Positions 18,544 through 28,659 are shown, numbered from the stretch's first letter. The stretch is DNA of 64,000 bases from Dyadobacter sp. LHD-138 (GCF_030929615.1 NZ_JAVFVU010000005.1:124001-188000), one strand, 5' to 3'. Numbers and translations: made by a program. The notes: generated from the letters alone by a model not told the origin.

Positions 18544-19884
18544 AATCGGATTGGTATAAACCCAGGGAATCCATTCTCCTCTGAATTTCAGTCGTGCTAC
18601 AATCCGGTAATTCCCCTTTTTGTCCCTGACCTTAAATTCATACGCATAGCGATCCTCTTGACTATCGATCAGTTTGCCATTTTTGAACAGCTCGAACCGT
18701 ACGGGATAAGGTGAAACTGCGCCGAGCTTAACCACGTTTTCGCTTTGGATGGAATCTCCCAGAATGGCATTGACCTTACCCGAGCTATCACTGGCAAAAA
18801 ACTGAAAACCATTCGCCTCCGCCAGACTTTCAAAGGCGATATAGGCATGGCCTTTGACCAGCTCATTTTTAAGCGAGCGGCTGGACAATGAATCTCCAAA
18901 AATATGCGTATTGGCAAAATTGAAAGAGTGGAAATAGGTATCCAGCTCCATTTTGAAAGCCCAGCCGCCGACGTCAGGTTGTCCCAAAAGTAGTTTTTCC
19001 TTCCAGCCGGGTTTGTCTACCGACCATGTTTTTGCATTGGGTCCGACCCATTCAACCATGCCATTTTTGGTATGCCGTGCTCGCACACTTTGATTATTGT
19101 GTGCATCCACCGCAGCCATTCCCACAATCCGCCGATACTTATTCAGAGAATCCCAAAGTGAGATAATCTTTGTCTGTTCATCGAAAAGCTCCCGATAACT
19201 CCAGTGCCTGTACACACCGCTGTTAACCATCCCGTTGACAAGAAATCGGAGCGGGCTTTTTTCATCAATAAGATCCGAATGAATGTTGTAAATCTCCATT
19301 CCCTGATAATCCGGATTTCCCCAGTCGTGCTCGTCCTCAGAATGAAGATAAAACACCATCCCGTCATTTTTCACCACCTCATGAATCAGCTGACTGCGGT
19401 CCTTCGTCCAGTCAAGTACCACGCTTCGTAAAGGCGTTACCATCATGCTGGCACCCGGCGATTCTGTCCCCGATTCGATCACAATGCCTTCAAAAATCCC
19501 GTGGATTCCCCTTGGAAATGTATCCAGATCGGCCATCCGGTGATCAGCCAGGAAAATAAAATTCAGTTTTGCTTTTTTCGCAGCCGGAATAATTTCCTCC
19601 AAAATCCCCCGGCTGTCATGTGACCGATACGTGTGGGAATGAAGCACGCCTTTAAAGTCGGTATGGGATATAAATTGCTCCGGCTTTTTATAGTTAAGCC
19701 AAAGCTCGGCGCGCTCCCCTTCTAATGCAGGATAAACGATATACCGGTTCCACAACGGTTCTGCCAGAAAATATACAATTAGTCCGGCGAAAAACGCGAG
19801 TATAATTTTGACCAAAACAAGCAGCATACGCCCGGCCATACTTACTGCTTTCACGGTTGGAGGATTTAGGAAATGTATCTTCAT
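18532..19884 (-). CDS. Membrane-anchored PHP-domain metallohydrolase-like protein
   Basis: A 450-residue protein with one N-terminal membrane helix (about residues 20-42) followed by an outward domain. A PHP-type metal motif HSH (residues 82-84) and a FLADHRM segment (second metal-binding region) identify the PHP/CehA-like superfamily; YLHSEDEHDWG and VDAHNNQ add further His/Asp ligands. Such proteins hydrolyse phosphoesters or related bonds with two or three metal ions, but the substrate here is unknown. The C-terminal 100 residues look like a beta-sandwich. A shorter start at Met16 is possible. Its last codons come from a repeat element. Confidence 0.8.
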   Translation of the reverse strand: MKIHFLNPPTVKAVSMAGRMLLVLVKIILAFFAGLIVYFLAEPLWNRYIVYPALEGERAELWLNYKKPEQFISHTDFKGVLHSHTYRSHDSRGILEEIIPAAKKAKLNFIFLADHRMADLDTFPRGIHGIFEGIVIESGTESPGASMMVTPLRSVVLDWTKDRSQLIHEVVKNDGMVFYLHSEDEHDWGNPDYQGMEIYNIHSDLIDEKSPLRFLVNGMVNSGVYRHWSYRELFDEQTKIISLWDSLNKYRRIVGMAAVDAHNNQSVRARHTKNGMVEWVGPNAKTWSVDKPGWKEKLLLGQPDVGGWAFKMELDTYFHSFNFANTHIFGDSLSSRSLKNELVKGHAYIAFESLAEANGFQFFASDSSGKVNAILGDSIQSENVVKLGAVSPYPVRFELFKNGKLIDSQEDRYAYEFKVRDKKGNYRIVARLKFRGEWIPWVYTNPIYIF

Positions 19885-19958
19885 GAAAGCAGTTCAGTAG
19901 CCAATTCTAAGCAAGCATTGGTTTATCTTTTTGTTAAGCAGTTATTGTTGAGGTTATG

Positions 19959-21434
19959 TCACTCCTCCTCTTCTTCCTCCGAAAGTATCTGGCGCGTTTC
20001 CAGCCACTTATCCCGCTGTATTTTTGCACGAAAATCATCCTGCACATTGAGCTGGATATTGCCGTTGCTAAAAATGGTCATCTGTAAACCCACAAAACTC
20101 AGTGCTTCATTCAGCCGGGTTTCCAGCGGTTCGTTGGTAAAAATACAGTCTTTCCAGTACCAGCCCATTTTCTCCCCCGCCACTTCTTCCACGATATCCT
20201 TGTAGTCCTGAACGGTATAGCCAATAAACGGTTTTCCAAAACGCTCCCAAAGGATCTGCATCACGGTATCCAGCGACGAAACATGGTTTGTTTTTTTTCG
20301 CAGGAACAAGTCAAGAATCAAAGCTACCAGTGCTCCTTTATGATAAACCGAAACTTTACGGTGCGGGATACCTTTATCATAACCATCCAGCCATAGGTCA
20401 AAAGAAGATTCCGCCAGCGACTGCGCAGCGAACGCGTTATGCTCAAAATGCCGCTTCATATAAACCTGTAACTCCTTAATATAGGCCTCATCATTAAAAA
20501 CACCGGCGCGCTTTAAAAACAAATCTCCATAATAGGTCGTGCAGCCTTCCGCTACAAAACAGGTTTCAAAGTAATTTTCTTTGGTAAAATCGTAAGGTAA
20601 AAGTTCGACCGGACGAATGCGGATGATATTCCAGGCGTGAAACAACTCATGCGAACTCACGCCCAGCAAATCGGTATACAGGCCTTCCCCTTCGTCATCG
20701 GGACCGAGCACGATCATCGTGGAATTATGATGCTCCACACCGTGGTAGAAAGCATTGGGCAGAATAAGGTTCAGGAAATGGTATTCCTCTTCCGGAAATT
20801 CGCCCATGGTAGCGATCTGTTCCCTGGAAAATCTTCTGAAATCCCGCTGGATACGTTTCCAGTTCGGTTTCAGGTTTCCGTGCATCCAGATATGAAACTG
20901 CACCCCACGAACGATATAATCGGATTTCTGTAATGTTTCGGAAGCCAGGAGCGGGCTATCCACCAACTGATAAAAATCTTTGGCTTTGAGCTGATGCTTC
21001 CCGGCAGAGGCCAGTCCGCAGGCAATCTCGAAAGTTTCCGGTAAAGCCAGCGTGATCAGGCATTCGTCGGTAATTCGTCCTTCGGTATAAAAGCAAAAGT
21101 TGATAAAATTGAGGTACCAGAGCTCTTCATCCACATAACTGCTGCCCGCATTCTGAATCGCCGCGAAAAATGCATAACGAATCTGAACTTCTTTTTCTCC
21201 ATTTGTTTTAACCTCCCAACGATCCTTGGTAATCTTGCGTAAGGGCAGTTTATCACCGCTTATTGAAATTGCTTCAATAAATTGAATATTTTTGGCGAAA
21301 TTTTGAATTTCATAACGTCCTGGCCGCCATGCAGGTAATTGAATTTCAATACGATCCGTTGTAATTTCAGGAATTGTATAGGTAATCGTTAAAAAGTGGG
21401 AAGCAGGGTCAGTTACAGAAATGTGATAATGCAT
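19959..21434 (-). CDS. M61-family (glycyl aminopeptidase-like) metallopeptidase
   Basis: A 491-residue peptidase with the M61 arrangement: N-terminal beta domain (about 1-170), then zinc motif HELFH at residues 262-266 and third ligand Glu in FVAEGCTTYYGDL. Usual M61 proteins carry a C-terminal PDZ domain and reach about 580-600 residues; here the protein ends in a short NEALSFVGL segment and an acidic tail of six Glu, so the PDZ domain is missing or reduced. No signal peptide is evident, which suggests a cytoplasmic location. It lies 74 bp upstream of the PHP gene on the same strand. Confidence 0.88.
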   Translation of the reverse strand: MHYHISVTDPASHFLTITYTIPEITTDRIEIQLPAWRPGRYEIQNFAKNIQFIEAISISGDKLPLRKITKDRWEVKTNGEKEVQIRYAFFAAIQNAGSSYVDEELWYLNFINFCFYTEGRITDECLITLALPETFEIACGLASAGKHQLKAKDFYQLVDSPLLASETLQKSDYIVRGVQFHIWMHGNLKPNWKRIQRDFRRFSREQIATMGEFPEEEYHFLNLILPNAFYHGVEHHNSTMIVLGPDDEGEGLYTDLLGVSSHELFHAWNIIRIRPVELLPYDFTKENYFETCFVAEGCTTYYGDLFLKRAGVFNDEAYIKELQVYMKRHFEHNAFAAQSLAESSFDLWLDGYDKGIPHRKVSVYHKGALVALILDLFLRKKTNHVSSLDTVMQILWERFGKPFIGYTVQDYKDIVEEVAGEKMGWYWKDCIFTNEPLETRLNEALSFVGLQMTIFSNGNIQLNVQDDFRAKIQRDKWLETRQILSEEEEEE

Positions 21435-21544
21435 AAACAGTCAGGCAGTGAATGAGGCAGAATGGATGCGGGTTTACGCAATAATAAACCAAAAGTTAAG
21501 AATTTTGCGTTACTATTAACAATATTAAAATAAACCATTTAGAA

Positions 21545-22204
21545 ATGAAAAGGAAAATCCTCCTATCCTGTTTATTTATCATCACGCTATCGATTAAATC
21601 AACAGTTTTTGCCCAAACAGACGAATACTACCGCCCCGATACTGTGAAAAAAGAAAGGCCGGTAAGAAAAGAAATACCACCTATTGAAAACAGGGCTCCT
21701 GTTGAAAACAAAAAAGTGGAAAGTGAATTAAAAAATCTTGCCTTTAAAGAAAGAATCAGATTGGGCGGAAGTTTCGGGTTAAGTTTTGGAACATTTACCA
21801 ATGTGAACGTGTCTCCGATGGCCGGTTACCAGATCACCGACAAGCTGGTGGGTGGCGTGGGCGCAACACTGATGTGGTTCAAATCAAAAAATTATGGGGT
21901 CAATTCTGTTTACTACGGAGGAAGAGGATTTCTGATGTATCAGGTGGTACCAGTAATAAATATTATTGCTGAATACGAAGCCATGAATGTAGAAGCTGAT
22001 TCCTTCATTAAATATGATGCCAGGAAATGGATAGGCTCGCCTATGATTGGTGCCTCTTATTCCCAGCCAACGGGTGGGCGCTTAATTAGGGCTATACATT
22101 TCACCGCGTTATACAATTTAAATTACGATAATCAGCTAGACGATTATGGAAACAATATTTCGCCTTACGGAAGTCCGTTTGTATTTCGCGTCCTGTTTCT
22201 GTAA
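21545..22204 (+). CDS. Small outer-membrane beta-barrel-like protein, function unknown
   Basis: A 219-residue exported protein with a signal peptide ending in VFAQ (about residue 24). A charged Lys/Glu/Pro linker (about 30-70) precedes alternating hydrophobic strands rich in Gly/Tyr (GGSFGLSFGTF, GGVGATLMWF) and a C-terminal FRVLFL, the usual ending of an outer-membrane barrel of about eight strands. I do not recognise a named family. It could be a porin-like or structural outer membrane protein. Confidence 0.75.
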   Translation: MKRKILLSCLFIITLSIKSTVFAQTDEYYRPDTVKKERPVRKEIPPIENRAPVENKKVESELKNLAFKERIRLGGSFGLSFGTFTNVNVSPMAGYQITDKLVGGVGATLMWFKSKNYGVNSVYYGGRGFLMYQVVPVINIIAEYEAMNVEADSFIKYDARKWIGSPMIGASYSQPTGGRLIRAIHFTALYNLNYDNQLDDYGNNISPYGSPFVFRVLFL

Positions 22205-22213
22205 ATGAATGTG

Positions 22214-22221
22214 TACTTTTG
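22214..22221 (+). promoter_or_regulatory. Candidate -7 box for the NeuD-like gene
   Basis: Exact TACTTTTG, about 70 bp before the start at 22290. No TTG is found at the -33 distance, so support is partial. Confidence 0.38.
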
Positions 22222-22289
22222 TAAATAATTCCCTTTTACACTTTCATCCGATCAAACCCTGCATGCAGCGCGGATGAATAAAATCAATT

Positions 22290-22922
22290 ATGGAAAATCC
22301 AGTTTTAATTTTCGGTGCGGGTTCCTTAGGAATGCAGGCACTTGATATCTTCAAGAAAAACAACGTGCTCGTCTTCGGGATCCTGGACGACAATAAAGCA
22401 TTACATGGTAAAGAATTCGGCGATATCAGCGTTTTGGGCGCTACCGACGATGAGGCCTTTATCAATATTATTGGTGAAAAATGTGAAACCTTTGTTGCCA
22501 TAGGCGAACGTTCTGTCCGCAAGCAATTGACCGAAGGACTGAACGAGCGCTTTAAAAGTATGCCTGTCAATGCCATTCACGAAAGCAGCATTATCTCTGA
22601 AACGGCTGCCATTGGGCATGGAAATCTTTTCGGCGCGCGTGTGACCGTAGGTCCTTTGTCCAAATTGGGAAATCATTCGCTTTTCCAAACCGCGTCCGTT
22701 ATTGAAACTGCTGCCGAGGTTGGCGATTACGTAACGGTGGGTGCCGGTGCTGTGATCAATGACCGCGTAAAAGTCGGCAATGGCGTATTTATCGGATCGG
22801 GGGCTATTATTGTAGCCGGTATCGAGATCGGAAAAAATGCCAGAATCGGGGCAGGATCTGTCGTGGTTGAAAACGTATCGGCTGGTGCCACATTTTTTGG
22901 CAATCCAGCGCGCAAGATTTAA
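22290..22922 (+). CDS. NeuD-like sugar O-acetyltransferase (left-handed beta-helix)
   Basis: A 210-residue protein. The N-terminal Rossmann-like PglD/NeuD segment (VLIFGAGSLGMQALDIF) is followed from about residue 95 by hexapeptide repeats (VTVGPLSKLGNHSLF, VGAGAVINDRVKVGNG, IGAGSVVVENV) that fold as a left-handed beta-helix and use acetyl-CoA. The short GNPAR end is typical. NeuD/PglD-type enzymes acetylate nucleotide sugars for surface glycans, but no glycan cluster surrounds this gene, so the acceptor is unknown. Confidence 0.85.
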   Translation: MENPVLIFGAGSLGMQALDIFKKNNVLVFGILDDNKALHGKEFGDISVLGATDDEAFINIIGEKCETFVAIGERSVRKQLTEGLNERFKSMPVNAIHESSIISETAAIGHGNLFGARVTVGPLSKLGNHSLFQTASVIETAAEVGDYVTVGAGAVINDRVKVGNGVFIGSGAIIVAGIEIGKNARIGAGSVVVENVSAGATFFGNPARKI

Positions 22923-23038
22923 CCGGATTCACAGAAAAAAAACGGGTGCTGGTTGAGGGACAGCATCTTCAGTATCAAATCCCTCAGTTCAAATCAATAA
23001 AAATTGTAGATAGTTTTTTTATTCACATGAAAAGACAC

Positions 23039-23046
23039 TACCTTTG
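23039..23046 (+). promoter_or_regulatory. -7 box of the DUF177-rpmF operon
   Basis: Exact TACCTTTG. Expected transcription start is about 23052-23054, so the TTG at 23055 would be leaderless while the GTG at 23067 has a 13-base leader. A TTG 32 bases upstream is too far for a normal -33 element. Confidence 0.45.
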
Positions 23047-23066
23047 CAGTCCTTTTGACAGAAATA

Positions 23067-23633
23067 GTGAAAGAGCTAAGTAAATACAACATAGACATTT
23101 ACGGTTTGGAAGACAAACAGTATGACTATGATATGGAATCGGGAGACGCGTTTTTTGAAGAATTAGAGCAGGATCTCATCGAACACGGCCATTTCAAAAC
23201 GCATGTTGTTTTGAAAAAATCGGCTACGATGATCCAGCTTCATTTTCACACGGAAGGCTCGGTTGAATTACTTTGCGACCGCACTTTGGAACCGTTTGAA
23301 GAGCCCGTTGATTCAAATGAACGGATTATTTTAAAGTTCGGCGACCATAATGAGGAGCTGACCGACGAGATTGAGATTATAAACAGAAATACGAACCGTA
23401 TTAATGTTGCGAAATACATTTTTGAGTTTATCGCATTATCTCTGCCCGTAAAAAAATTACATCCAAGTCTTCGTGAAGAAGCGCATGATGAGGAGGATTT
23501 AGAAGACGACCATGAAGTAATTCTTGTCTATTCTTCGGAAGATCAGGACGAAGGCGAGGGAAACAGTGACTCTGAAGAAAAAATTGACCCACGTTGGGAA
23601 GCATTAAAAAAATTAAAAGGCAATCAGGAATAA
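23067..23633 (+). CDS. DUF177 (YceD-like) protein, partner gene of rpmF
   Basis: A 188-residue acidic protein of the YceD/DUF177 family, which almost always precedes rpmF and is linked to large-subunit ribosome or 23S rRNA maturation. The N-terminal KELSKYNIDIYGLEDKQYDY pattern and the C-terminal IDPRWEALKKLK are characteristic. The GTG at 23067 is preferred over a TTG 12 bases upstream because it matches the usual family N-terminus and leaves room for a leader after the promoter. The region 140-170 is very acidic. rpmF follows after 63 bp. Confidence 0.87.
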   Translation: MKELSKYNIDIYGLEDKQYDYDMESGDAFFEELEQDLIEHGHFKTHVVLKKSATMIQLHFHTEGSVELLCDRTLEPFEEPVDSNERIILKFGDHNEELTDEIEIINRNTNRINVAKYIFEFIALSLPVKKLHPSLREEAHDEEDLEDDHEVILVYSSEDQDEGEGNSDSEEKIDPRWEALKKLKGNQE

Positions 23634-23696
23634 ATTTCCGGTCTGCGATATAAAAGTTTTTCAAACCGAATATTAACATACAGAACATAAAGCATC

Positions 23697-23891
23697 ATGG
23701 CACATCCTAAGCGGAAAATTTCCAAAACCCGTCGCGATACACGCAGAGCACATGACTTCCTTACTGGCAAGCAATTGTCAGTTGATTCGTCAACAGGGGA
23801 GATTCATCAGTTCCACCGTGCGCACGTACACGAAGGAAATCTAGTTTATAGAGGCAAAGTTGTTGTTGAAAATTATGCCAAAACGGTCTAA
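23697..23891 (+). CDS. rpmF: 50S ribosomal protein L32
   Basis: A 64-residue basic protein with the L32 opening [18 protein letters not shown] and the [13 protein letters not shown] segment. It is a structural protein of the 50S subunit. The zinc-binding Cys residues found in some L32 proteins are absent, as in a Cys-minus form. It is co-transcribed with the DUF177 gene and ends at a strong terminator. Confidence 0.95.
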   Translation: MAHPKRKISKTRRDTRRAHDFLTGKQLSVDSSTGEIHQFHRAHVHEGNLVYRGKVVVENYAKTV

Positions 23892-23911
23892 ATTTTAACA
23901 ATGAGAATGCC

Positions 23912-23955
23912 AATTTCGCAACAACCTTATAAAAGTTGTTGCGAAATTCTTTTTT
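23912..23955 (+). terminator. Rho-independent terminator after rpmF
   Basis: A 14-bp perfect stem (AATTTCGCAACAAC with its complement), 9-base loop, followed by six T at 23950-23955. It separates the DUF177-rpmF unit from plsX. Confidence 0.9.
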
Positions 23956-24022
23956 ACTAAGGCACAACTGCTAAATTTACACCTTCGATTTCTAACTTTT
24001 AGTACAAAATAACAGCGTGTAA

Positions 24023-24961
24023 ATGAAAATTGCGGTAGATGCTATGGGGGGAGATTTAGCTCCACAAGCAATAGTTGAAGGGGTTATACAAGCCGCTTCC
24101 GAACTGCCATCGGATGCCCGAATCGTATTAATTGGCCGGGAAAGTGCTATTCTGGAGATATTTCGCCAGCATAACTTCTCCTCGCCCGTCGTTGATATCG
24201 TTCATGCTGAAGATGTTATTGAGATGGGTGAGCACCCTACAAAAGCTCTTTCTCAGAAGCCGAACTCTAGTATTGCCATTGGATTTAAGCTTCTGAAGGA
24301 AAAAGAAATAGACATCTTCTGTAGTGCGGGCAACACCGGAGCCATGCATGTCGGCGCTCTTTTTAGTATAAAAGCTATTGAAGGAGTTTTGAGACCTGCC
24401 ATTGCCGGTTTCGTCCCTCAGGTTGGAGGCGGATATGCTATTATGGTCGATATTGGCGCCAATGCCGATTGTAAACCGGAAGTACTGGCCCAGTTTGGTG
24501 AAATTGGCTCTCTGTTCGTTCAGCATACTTTTCAGATTGAAAGCCCTCGTGTGGCCTTAATGAACATTGGCGAGGAAGAACAGAAGGGTTCATTAACTGC
24601 GCAGGCTACCTATCCGCTGCTCAAGGACAACAAACGAATCAATTTTATTGGAAATATTGAAGGGAAAGATCTCTTCACTAATAAAGCAGATGTGATCGTC
24701 ACGGACGGTTTCACCGGGAATGTATTATTTAAATTAGGAGAGTCGCTATACGAAATTGCCAAACAAAGAGGGATTCAGGATGATTTTATAGATCAGACGA
24801 ATTATGAATCCATCGGCGGAAGTTCGATTATCGGAGTAAATGGTAATGTGATGATCGCACATGGCATTTCTTCACCGCTGGCAATAAAAAATATGCTGGG
24901 CTGGGCTTACAAACAAGTCAAATCAAAGGCATATGTTCACATTGCCAATGCTTTGAACTGA
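24023..24961 (+). CDS. plsX: Phosphate acyltransferase PlsX
   Basis: A 312-residue enzyme that makes acyl-phosphate from acyl-ACP for phosphatidate synthesis. It opens KIAVDAMGGDLAP, the family signature, and contains SAGNTGAMH, ANADCKPE and DVIVTDGFTGNV. Length is normal. It precedes fabH by 89 bp, a very common pairing, and probably shares expression with it. Confidence 0.96.
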   Translation: MKIAVDAMGGDLAPQAIVEGVIQAASELPSDARIVLIGRESAILEIFRQHNFSSPVVDIVHAEDVIEMGEHPTKALSQKPNSSIAIGFKLLKEKEIDIFCSAGNTGAMHVGALFSIKAIEGVLRPAIAGFVPQVGGGYAIMVDIGANADCKPEVLAQFGEIGSLFVQHTFQIESPRVALMNIGEEEQKGSLTAQATYPLLKDNKRINFIGNIEGKDLFTNKADVIVTDGFTGNVLFKLGESLYEIAKQRGIQDDFIDQTNYESIGGSSIIGVNGNVMIAHGISSPLAIKNMLGWAYKQVKSKAYVHIANALN

Positions 24962-25050
24962 TGTCCGACCGGGACAGCACGATTTGCGAATTAACTCTGA
25001 TAATGTTTTTTACCAAAATTCACGGGAATTTTGAATGCTAGAAATTAACC

Positions 25051-26055
25051 ATGACCCACGCAAGAGCCTCTATAACAGGAATACACGGGTATGTGCCTGA
25101 CTATATTCTGACAAATGCTGAATTGGAAACAATGGTGGCGACTAACGATGAATGGATCGTGAGCCGTACCGGCATCAAGGAACGTCGCATACTTAAAGGA
25201 GAAGGTTTAGGAAGCTCGCATATGGGCGCTGAGGCTGTAAAGGGGCTGCTTGCCAAAACCAATACAGCTCCGGAAGATATTGATTTATTAATCTGCGCCA
25301 CGACTACCCCCGACTTCATTTTTCCTGGTACTGCCAATCTTATCTGTGATATGACGGGCATCAGAAATGTCGGAAGTTTTGATATTCAGGCGGCTTGTTC
25401 CGGATTTGTTTATGCACTTACGATCGGTTCTCAGTTTATTGAGACTGGAAAATATAAAAAAGTAATTGTGGTTGGCGCTGATAAAATGTCAGCAATTGTC
25501 GATTACACGGATAGAAAAACCTGTATTCTTTTTGGTGATGGCGCAGGAGCGGTGCTTTTGGAACCGGATACCGAAGGATATGGCATTGTAGATTCGATCA
25601 TCCGTTCCGATGGAGCCGGATATCCTTATCTGCACCAGAAAGCGGGAGGAAGCCGTTTTCCGCCTACACATGAAACCATTGACAATAAATGGCATTCGGT
25701 GTATCAGGACGGAGCTCAGGTGTTTAAATTTGCTGTGAAAAACATGGCCGATATCTCCGCTGAAATTATGGAAAAGAATCACCTTGCGAGTGACGATGTT
25801 GCATGGCTGGTACCTCACCAGGCCAACAGACGTATCATCGAGGCTACGGCCAACCGCATGGGTGTCGGCATGGATAAGGTGATGATGAATATCCAGAAGT
25901 ACGGTAACACGACTTCGGCAACCATACCACTTTGTTTGTGGGATTATGAATCACAATTGAAAAAGGGCGATAATCTTGTACTTGCGGCCTTCGGTGGAGG
26001 ATTTACCTGGGGGGCGATTTACCTGAAATGGGCCTACGATAAAGGAAATGAATAA
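25051..26055 (+). CDS. fabH: Beta-ketoacyl-ACP synthase III
   Basis: A 334-residue condensing enzyme that starts fatty acid synthesis from acetyl-CoA (or a branched primer) and malonyl-ACP. Catalytic Cys116 lies in DIQAACSGF, the His in VPHQANRR and the Asn in [26 protein letters not shown] is typical of FabH. It ends in its own hairpin terminator at 26061. Confidence 0.96.
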   Translation: MTHARASITGIHGYVPDYILTNAELETMVATNDEWIVSRTGIKERRILKGEGLGSSHMGAEAVKGLLAKTNTAPEDIDLLICATTTPDFIFPGTANLICDMTGIRNVGSFDIQAACSGFVYALTIGSQFIETGKYKKVIVVGADKMSAIVDYTDRKTCILFGDGAGAVLLEPDTEGYGIVDSIIRSDGAGYPYLHQKAGGSRFPPTHETIDNKWHSVYQDGAQVFKFAVKNMADISAEIMEKNHLASDDVAWLVPHQANRRIIEATANRMGVGMDKVMMNIQKYGNTTSATIPLCLWDYESQLKKGDNLVLAAFGGGFTWGAIYLKWAYDKGNE

Positions 26056-26060
26056 TGTAA

Positions 26061-26096
26061 AATGAATAATGATCTTGCTTCATTATTCATTTTTTC
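26061..26096 (+). terminator. Hairpin terminator after fabH
   Basis: A 12-bp stem AATGAATAATGA with its complement and a 7-base loop, followed by a T-run. It is AT-rich, so moderately strong. It begins 6 bp after the fabH stop. Confidence 0.7.
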
Positions 26097-26130
26097 ATTT
26101 AAGATTTTATACATTTTTTATTAATTAAAC

Positions 26131-26697
26131 ATGGCAACGACTGCAGATTTACGTAACGGACTAGTAATACATTTTAACCACGATCTGTTTCAGATTACCG
26201 AGTTTCAACATGTAAAACCTGGGAAAGGAAACGCTTTTGTTCGTACTAAAATGAAGAGCCTTACCTCTGGAAAAGTACTGGATAATACATTTTCATCCGG
26301 TGCAACGATTGTTCCGGTTCGCGTAGAAAGACATAAATTCCAGTTTTTATACAAAGATGAGGTTGGGTATAACTTCATGAACTCCGAAACATTTGATCAG
26401 GTATTGATCGATGAGAAACTTGTAACAGCGGCTGACCTGATGAAAGAAGGCCAGGAAGTAGAGATTTTGATCAATACCGAAACCGACGGTGCCTTGCTAT
26501 GTGAATTGCCACCATTTGTAGAATTAGAAGTAACCTATGCTGAACCAGGCTTAAAGGGAGATACAGCAAACTCTCCTAAAAAAGCGATTGAAGTAGAAAC
26601 AGGTGCTCGTATCATGGTACCTTTATTTATTGAAGAAGGTCAGAAAATCAAAGTAGATACACGCACGTACGACTACGTTGAAAGAGTGAAATCATAG
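26131..26697 (+). CDS. efp: Elongation factor P
   Basis: A 188-residue translation factor that relieves ribosome stalling at proline runs. The loop KPGKGNAF places the tip Lys at residue 32, the residue that is modified in many bacteria. KOW-like N-terminal and two OB-like domains follow, ending IKVDTRTYDYVERVK. No EpmA/EpmB-type modification gene is nearby. It precedes accB by 34 bp. Confidence 0.97.
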   Translation: MATTADLRNGLVIHFNHDLFQITEFQHVKPGKGNAFVRTKMKSLTSGKVLDNTFSSGATIVPVRVERHKFQFLYKDEVGYNFMNSETFDQVLIDEKLVTAADLMKEGQEVEILINTETDGALLCELPPFVELEVTYAEPGLKGDTANSPKKAIEVETGARIMVPLFIEEGQKIKVDTRTYDYVERVKS

Positions 26698-26731
26698 GCT
26701 ACAATTCCTGCAACTGTATAAACTTGACTAA

Positions 26732-27208
26732 ATGGAAACTAAAGAAATTCAAAAACTGATTGACTTCATCGCCCAGTCCGGCCTTGATGAAGTAAACATT
26801 GAAACAACTGATCTTAAGATTAAGGTTAAAAGATATGGCAATGCCCCGGTAGTAACGGTTGCGCCTGCACAAGTTGCTGCCCAAGCTCCTGTTTACACGC
26901 CTTCAGCGCCTGTTGTGCCGACGCATGCAGCGCCTTTGGCACCGGCTGAGCCAGCCGCTTCTGCAAATTTGATTACCATTAAGTCCCCGATGATTGGTAC
27001 TTTCTACCGCGCTTCAAGCCCTGAAACGCCTGCATTTGCAAGTGTTGGTGACGAAATCGCGCCAGGAAAGACAGTTTGTGTGATTGAAGCAATGAAATTG
27101 TTCAACGAAATCGAATCTGAAATTTCAGGAAGAATTGTTAAAGTATTGGTTGAAAACGCTACGCCGGTAGAATTTGACCAGCCTTTGTTTCTTGTTGAAC
27201 CTGTATAA
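26732..27208 (+). CDS. accB: Biotin carboxyl carrier protein of acetyl-CoA carboxylase
   Basis: A 158-residue protein. The N-terminal helical segment (ETKEIQKLIDFIAQSGLDEV) is followed by an Ala/Pro-rich flexible linker (about 38-78) and a biotinyl domain with EAMKLFNEI, where Lys122 takes the biotin. It carries the carboxyl group between AccC and the carboxyltransferase. accC follows 37 bp downstream; accA and accD are not in the window. Confidence 0.96.
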   Translation: METKEIQKLIDFIAQSGLDEVNIETTDLKIKVKRYGNAPVVTVAPAQVAAQAPVYTPSAPVVPTHAAPLAPAEPAASANLITIKSPMIGTFYRASSPETPAFASVGDEIAPGKTVCVIEAMKLFNEIESEISGRIVKVLVENATPVEFDQPLFLVEPV

Positions 27209-27245
27209 CGGTAATGACCGGTCTTAAAAAACTTAATTAAATTTC

Positions 27246-28589
27246 ATGTTTAAAAAGATTCTCATTGCCAACCGAGGTGAAATCGCATTACGTGTGATCA
27301 GAACCTGCCGTGAAATGGGCATAAAAACGGTGGCAGTTTATTCAACTGCGGACCGCGACAGCCTTCACGTACGTTTTGCTGACGAAGCTGTTTGTATCGG
27401 CCCCCCGCCAAGCCGTCAGTCTTACCTGAGCATTCAAAATATTATTTCTGCCGCCGAAGTTACGGGCGCAGATGCCATACATCCGGGTTACGGTTTCTTA
27501 TCTGAAAACGCTGAGTTCTCGCAAATTTGTGCCGATTACGGTATCAAATTTATCGGTGCAACTGCCGCTCAGATCAACGGAATGGGCGACAAGGCTACGG
27601 CCAAGGCGACCATGATCAAAGCCGGTGTACCTGTCGTTCCGGGTTCAGAAGGTTTGTTAGAATCCGTTGAGCAGGGAAAAGAACTGGCGAAAGGGATCGG
27701 ATACCCTGTGATTGTGAAAGCAACAGCCGGCGGTGGTGGACGCGGTATGCGTATCATCAACAAACCGGAAGAGTTTGAAAAGGCATGGAATGATGCCCGT
27801 ACAGAATCTGCTGCGGCTTTTGGAAATGATGGTTTATATCTTGAAAAATTTGTTGAAGAACCTCGTCACATTGAAATCCAGATCATCGGTGATCAATATG
27901 GCAAAGTTTGTCACTTATCCGAGCGTGATTGCTCTATTCAGCGCCGTCACCAGAAATTGGTAGAAGAAACTCCTTCTCCAATCATCACGCCTGAACTTCG
28001 TGAGAAAATGGGTACTGCTGCCATTAAAGGTGCGCAGGCTATCGGATACGAAGGAGCCGGAACGATTGAATTCCTCGTTGATAAACACGGTGAATTCTTC
28101 TTCATGGAAATGAACACACGCATCCAGGTTGAACACCCGATTACGGAAGAAGTTACCGATTTTGATTTAATTAAAGAACAAATCAAAGTTGCAGCAGGCG
28201 AGCCTATTCTGGGTATCAATTATACGCCTAAATTGTTCGCTATGGAATGCCGTATCAATGCGGAAGATCCTGCAAATGGTTTCCGCCCGTCTCCTGGAAA
28301 AATCACAAATCTGCATTTTCCTGGCGGTCACGGTATCCGTATCGACAGCCATGTTTACAGCGGTTATACCATTCCGCCAAACTATGACTCGATGATCGCG
28401 AAACTGATCGTAAGCGGCCAGTCGCGCGAAGAAGTCCTAACCAGAATGAAACGTGCGTTGCAGGAGTTTGTCATTGAAGGCATTAAGACAACCATTCCAT
28501 TCCATATCAAACTGATGGACGATCCTGGATTCAAATCCGGAAACTTCACAACGAAATATCTGGAGTCGTTTGATTTTTCTACGCTTTAA
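27246..28589 (+). CDS. accC: Acetyl-CoA carboxylase biotin carboxylase subunit
   Basis: A 447-residue ATP-grasp enzyme that carboxylates the biotin on AccB. It opens [15 protein letters not shown], has the Gly-rich ATP loop [13 protein letters not shown], the [15 protein letters not shown] segment and [17 protein letters not shown]. Length and domain order are normal for AccC (N-terminal Rossmann domain, ATP-grasp, C-terminal barrel). Last gene of the lipid block. Confidence 0.97.
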   Translation: MFKKILIANRGEIALRVIRTCREMGIKTVAVYSTADRDSLHVRFADEAVCIGPPPSRQSYLSIQNIISAAEVTGADAIHPGYGFLSENAEFSQICADYGIKFIGATAAQINGMGDKATAKATMIKAGVPVVPGSEGLLESVEQGKELAKGIGYPVIVKATAGGGGRGMRIINKPEEFEKAWNDARTESAAAFGNDGLYLEKFVEEPRHIEIQIIGDQYGKVCHLSERDCSIQRRHQKLVEETPSPIITPELREKMGTAAIKGAQAIGYEGAGTIEFLVDKHGEFFFMEMNTRIQVEHPITEEVTDFDLIKEQIKVAAGEPILGINYTPKLFAMECRINAEDPANGFRPSPGKITNLHFPGGHGIRIDSHVYSGYTIPPNYDSMIAKLIVSGQSREEVLTRMKRALQEFVIEGIKTTIPFHIKLMDDPGFKSGNFTTKYLESFDFSTL

Positions 28590-28659
28590 TTTTCGTTTAA
28601 ACGCAGAGCTTCGGGAGGTTTACGCGGAGTAGCGCTGCGTTTATACTTATATATTATTT

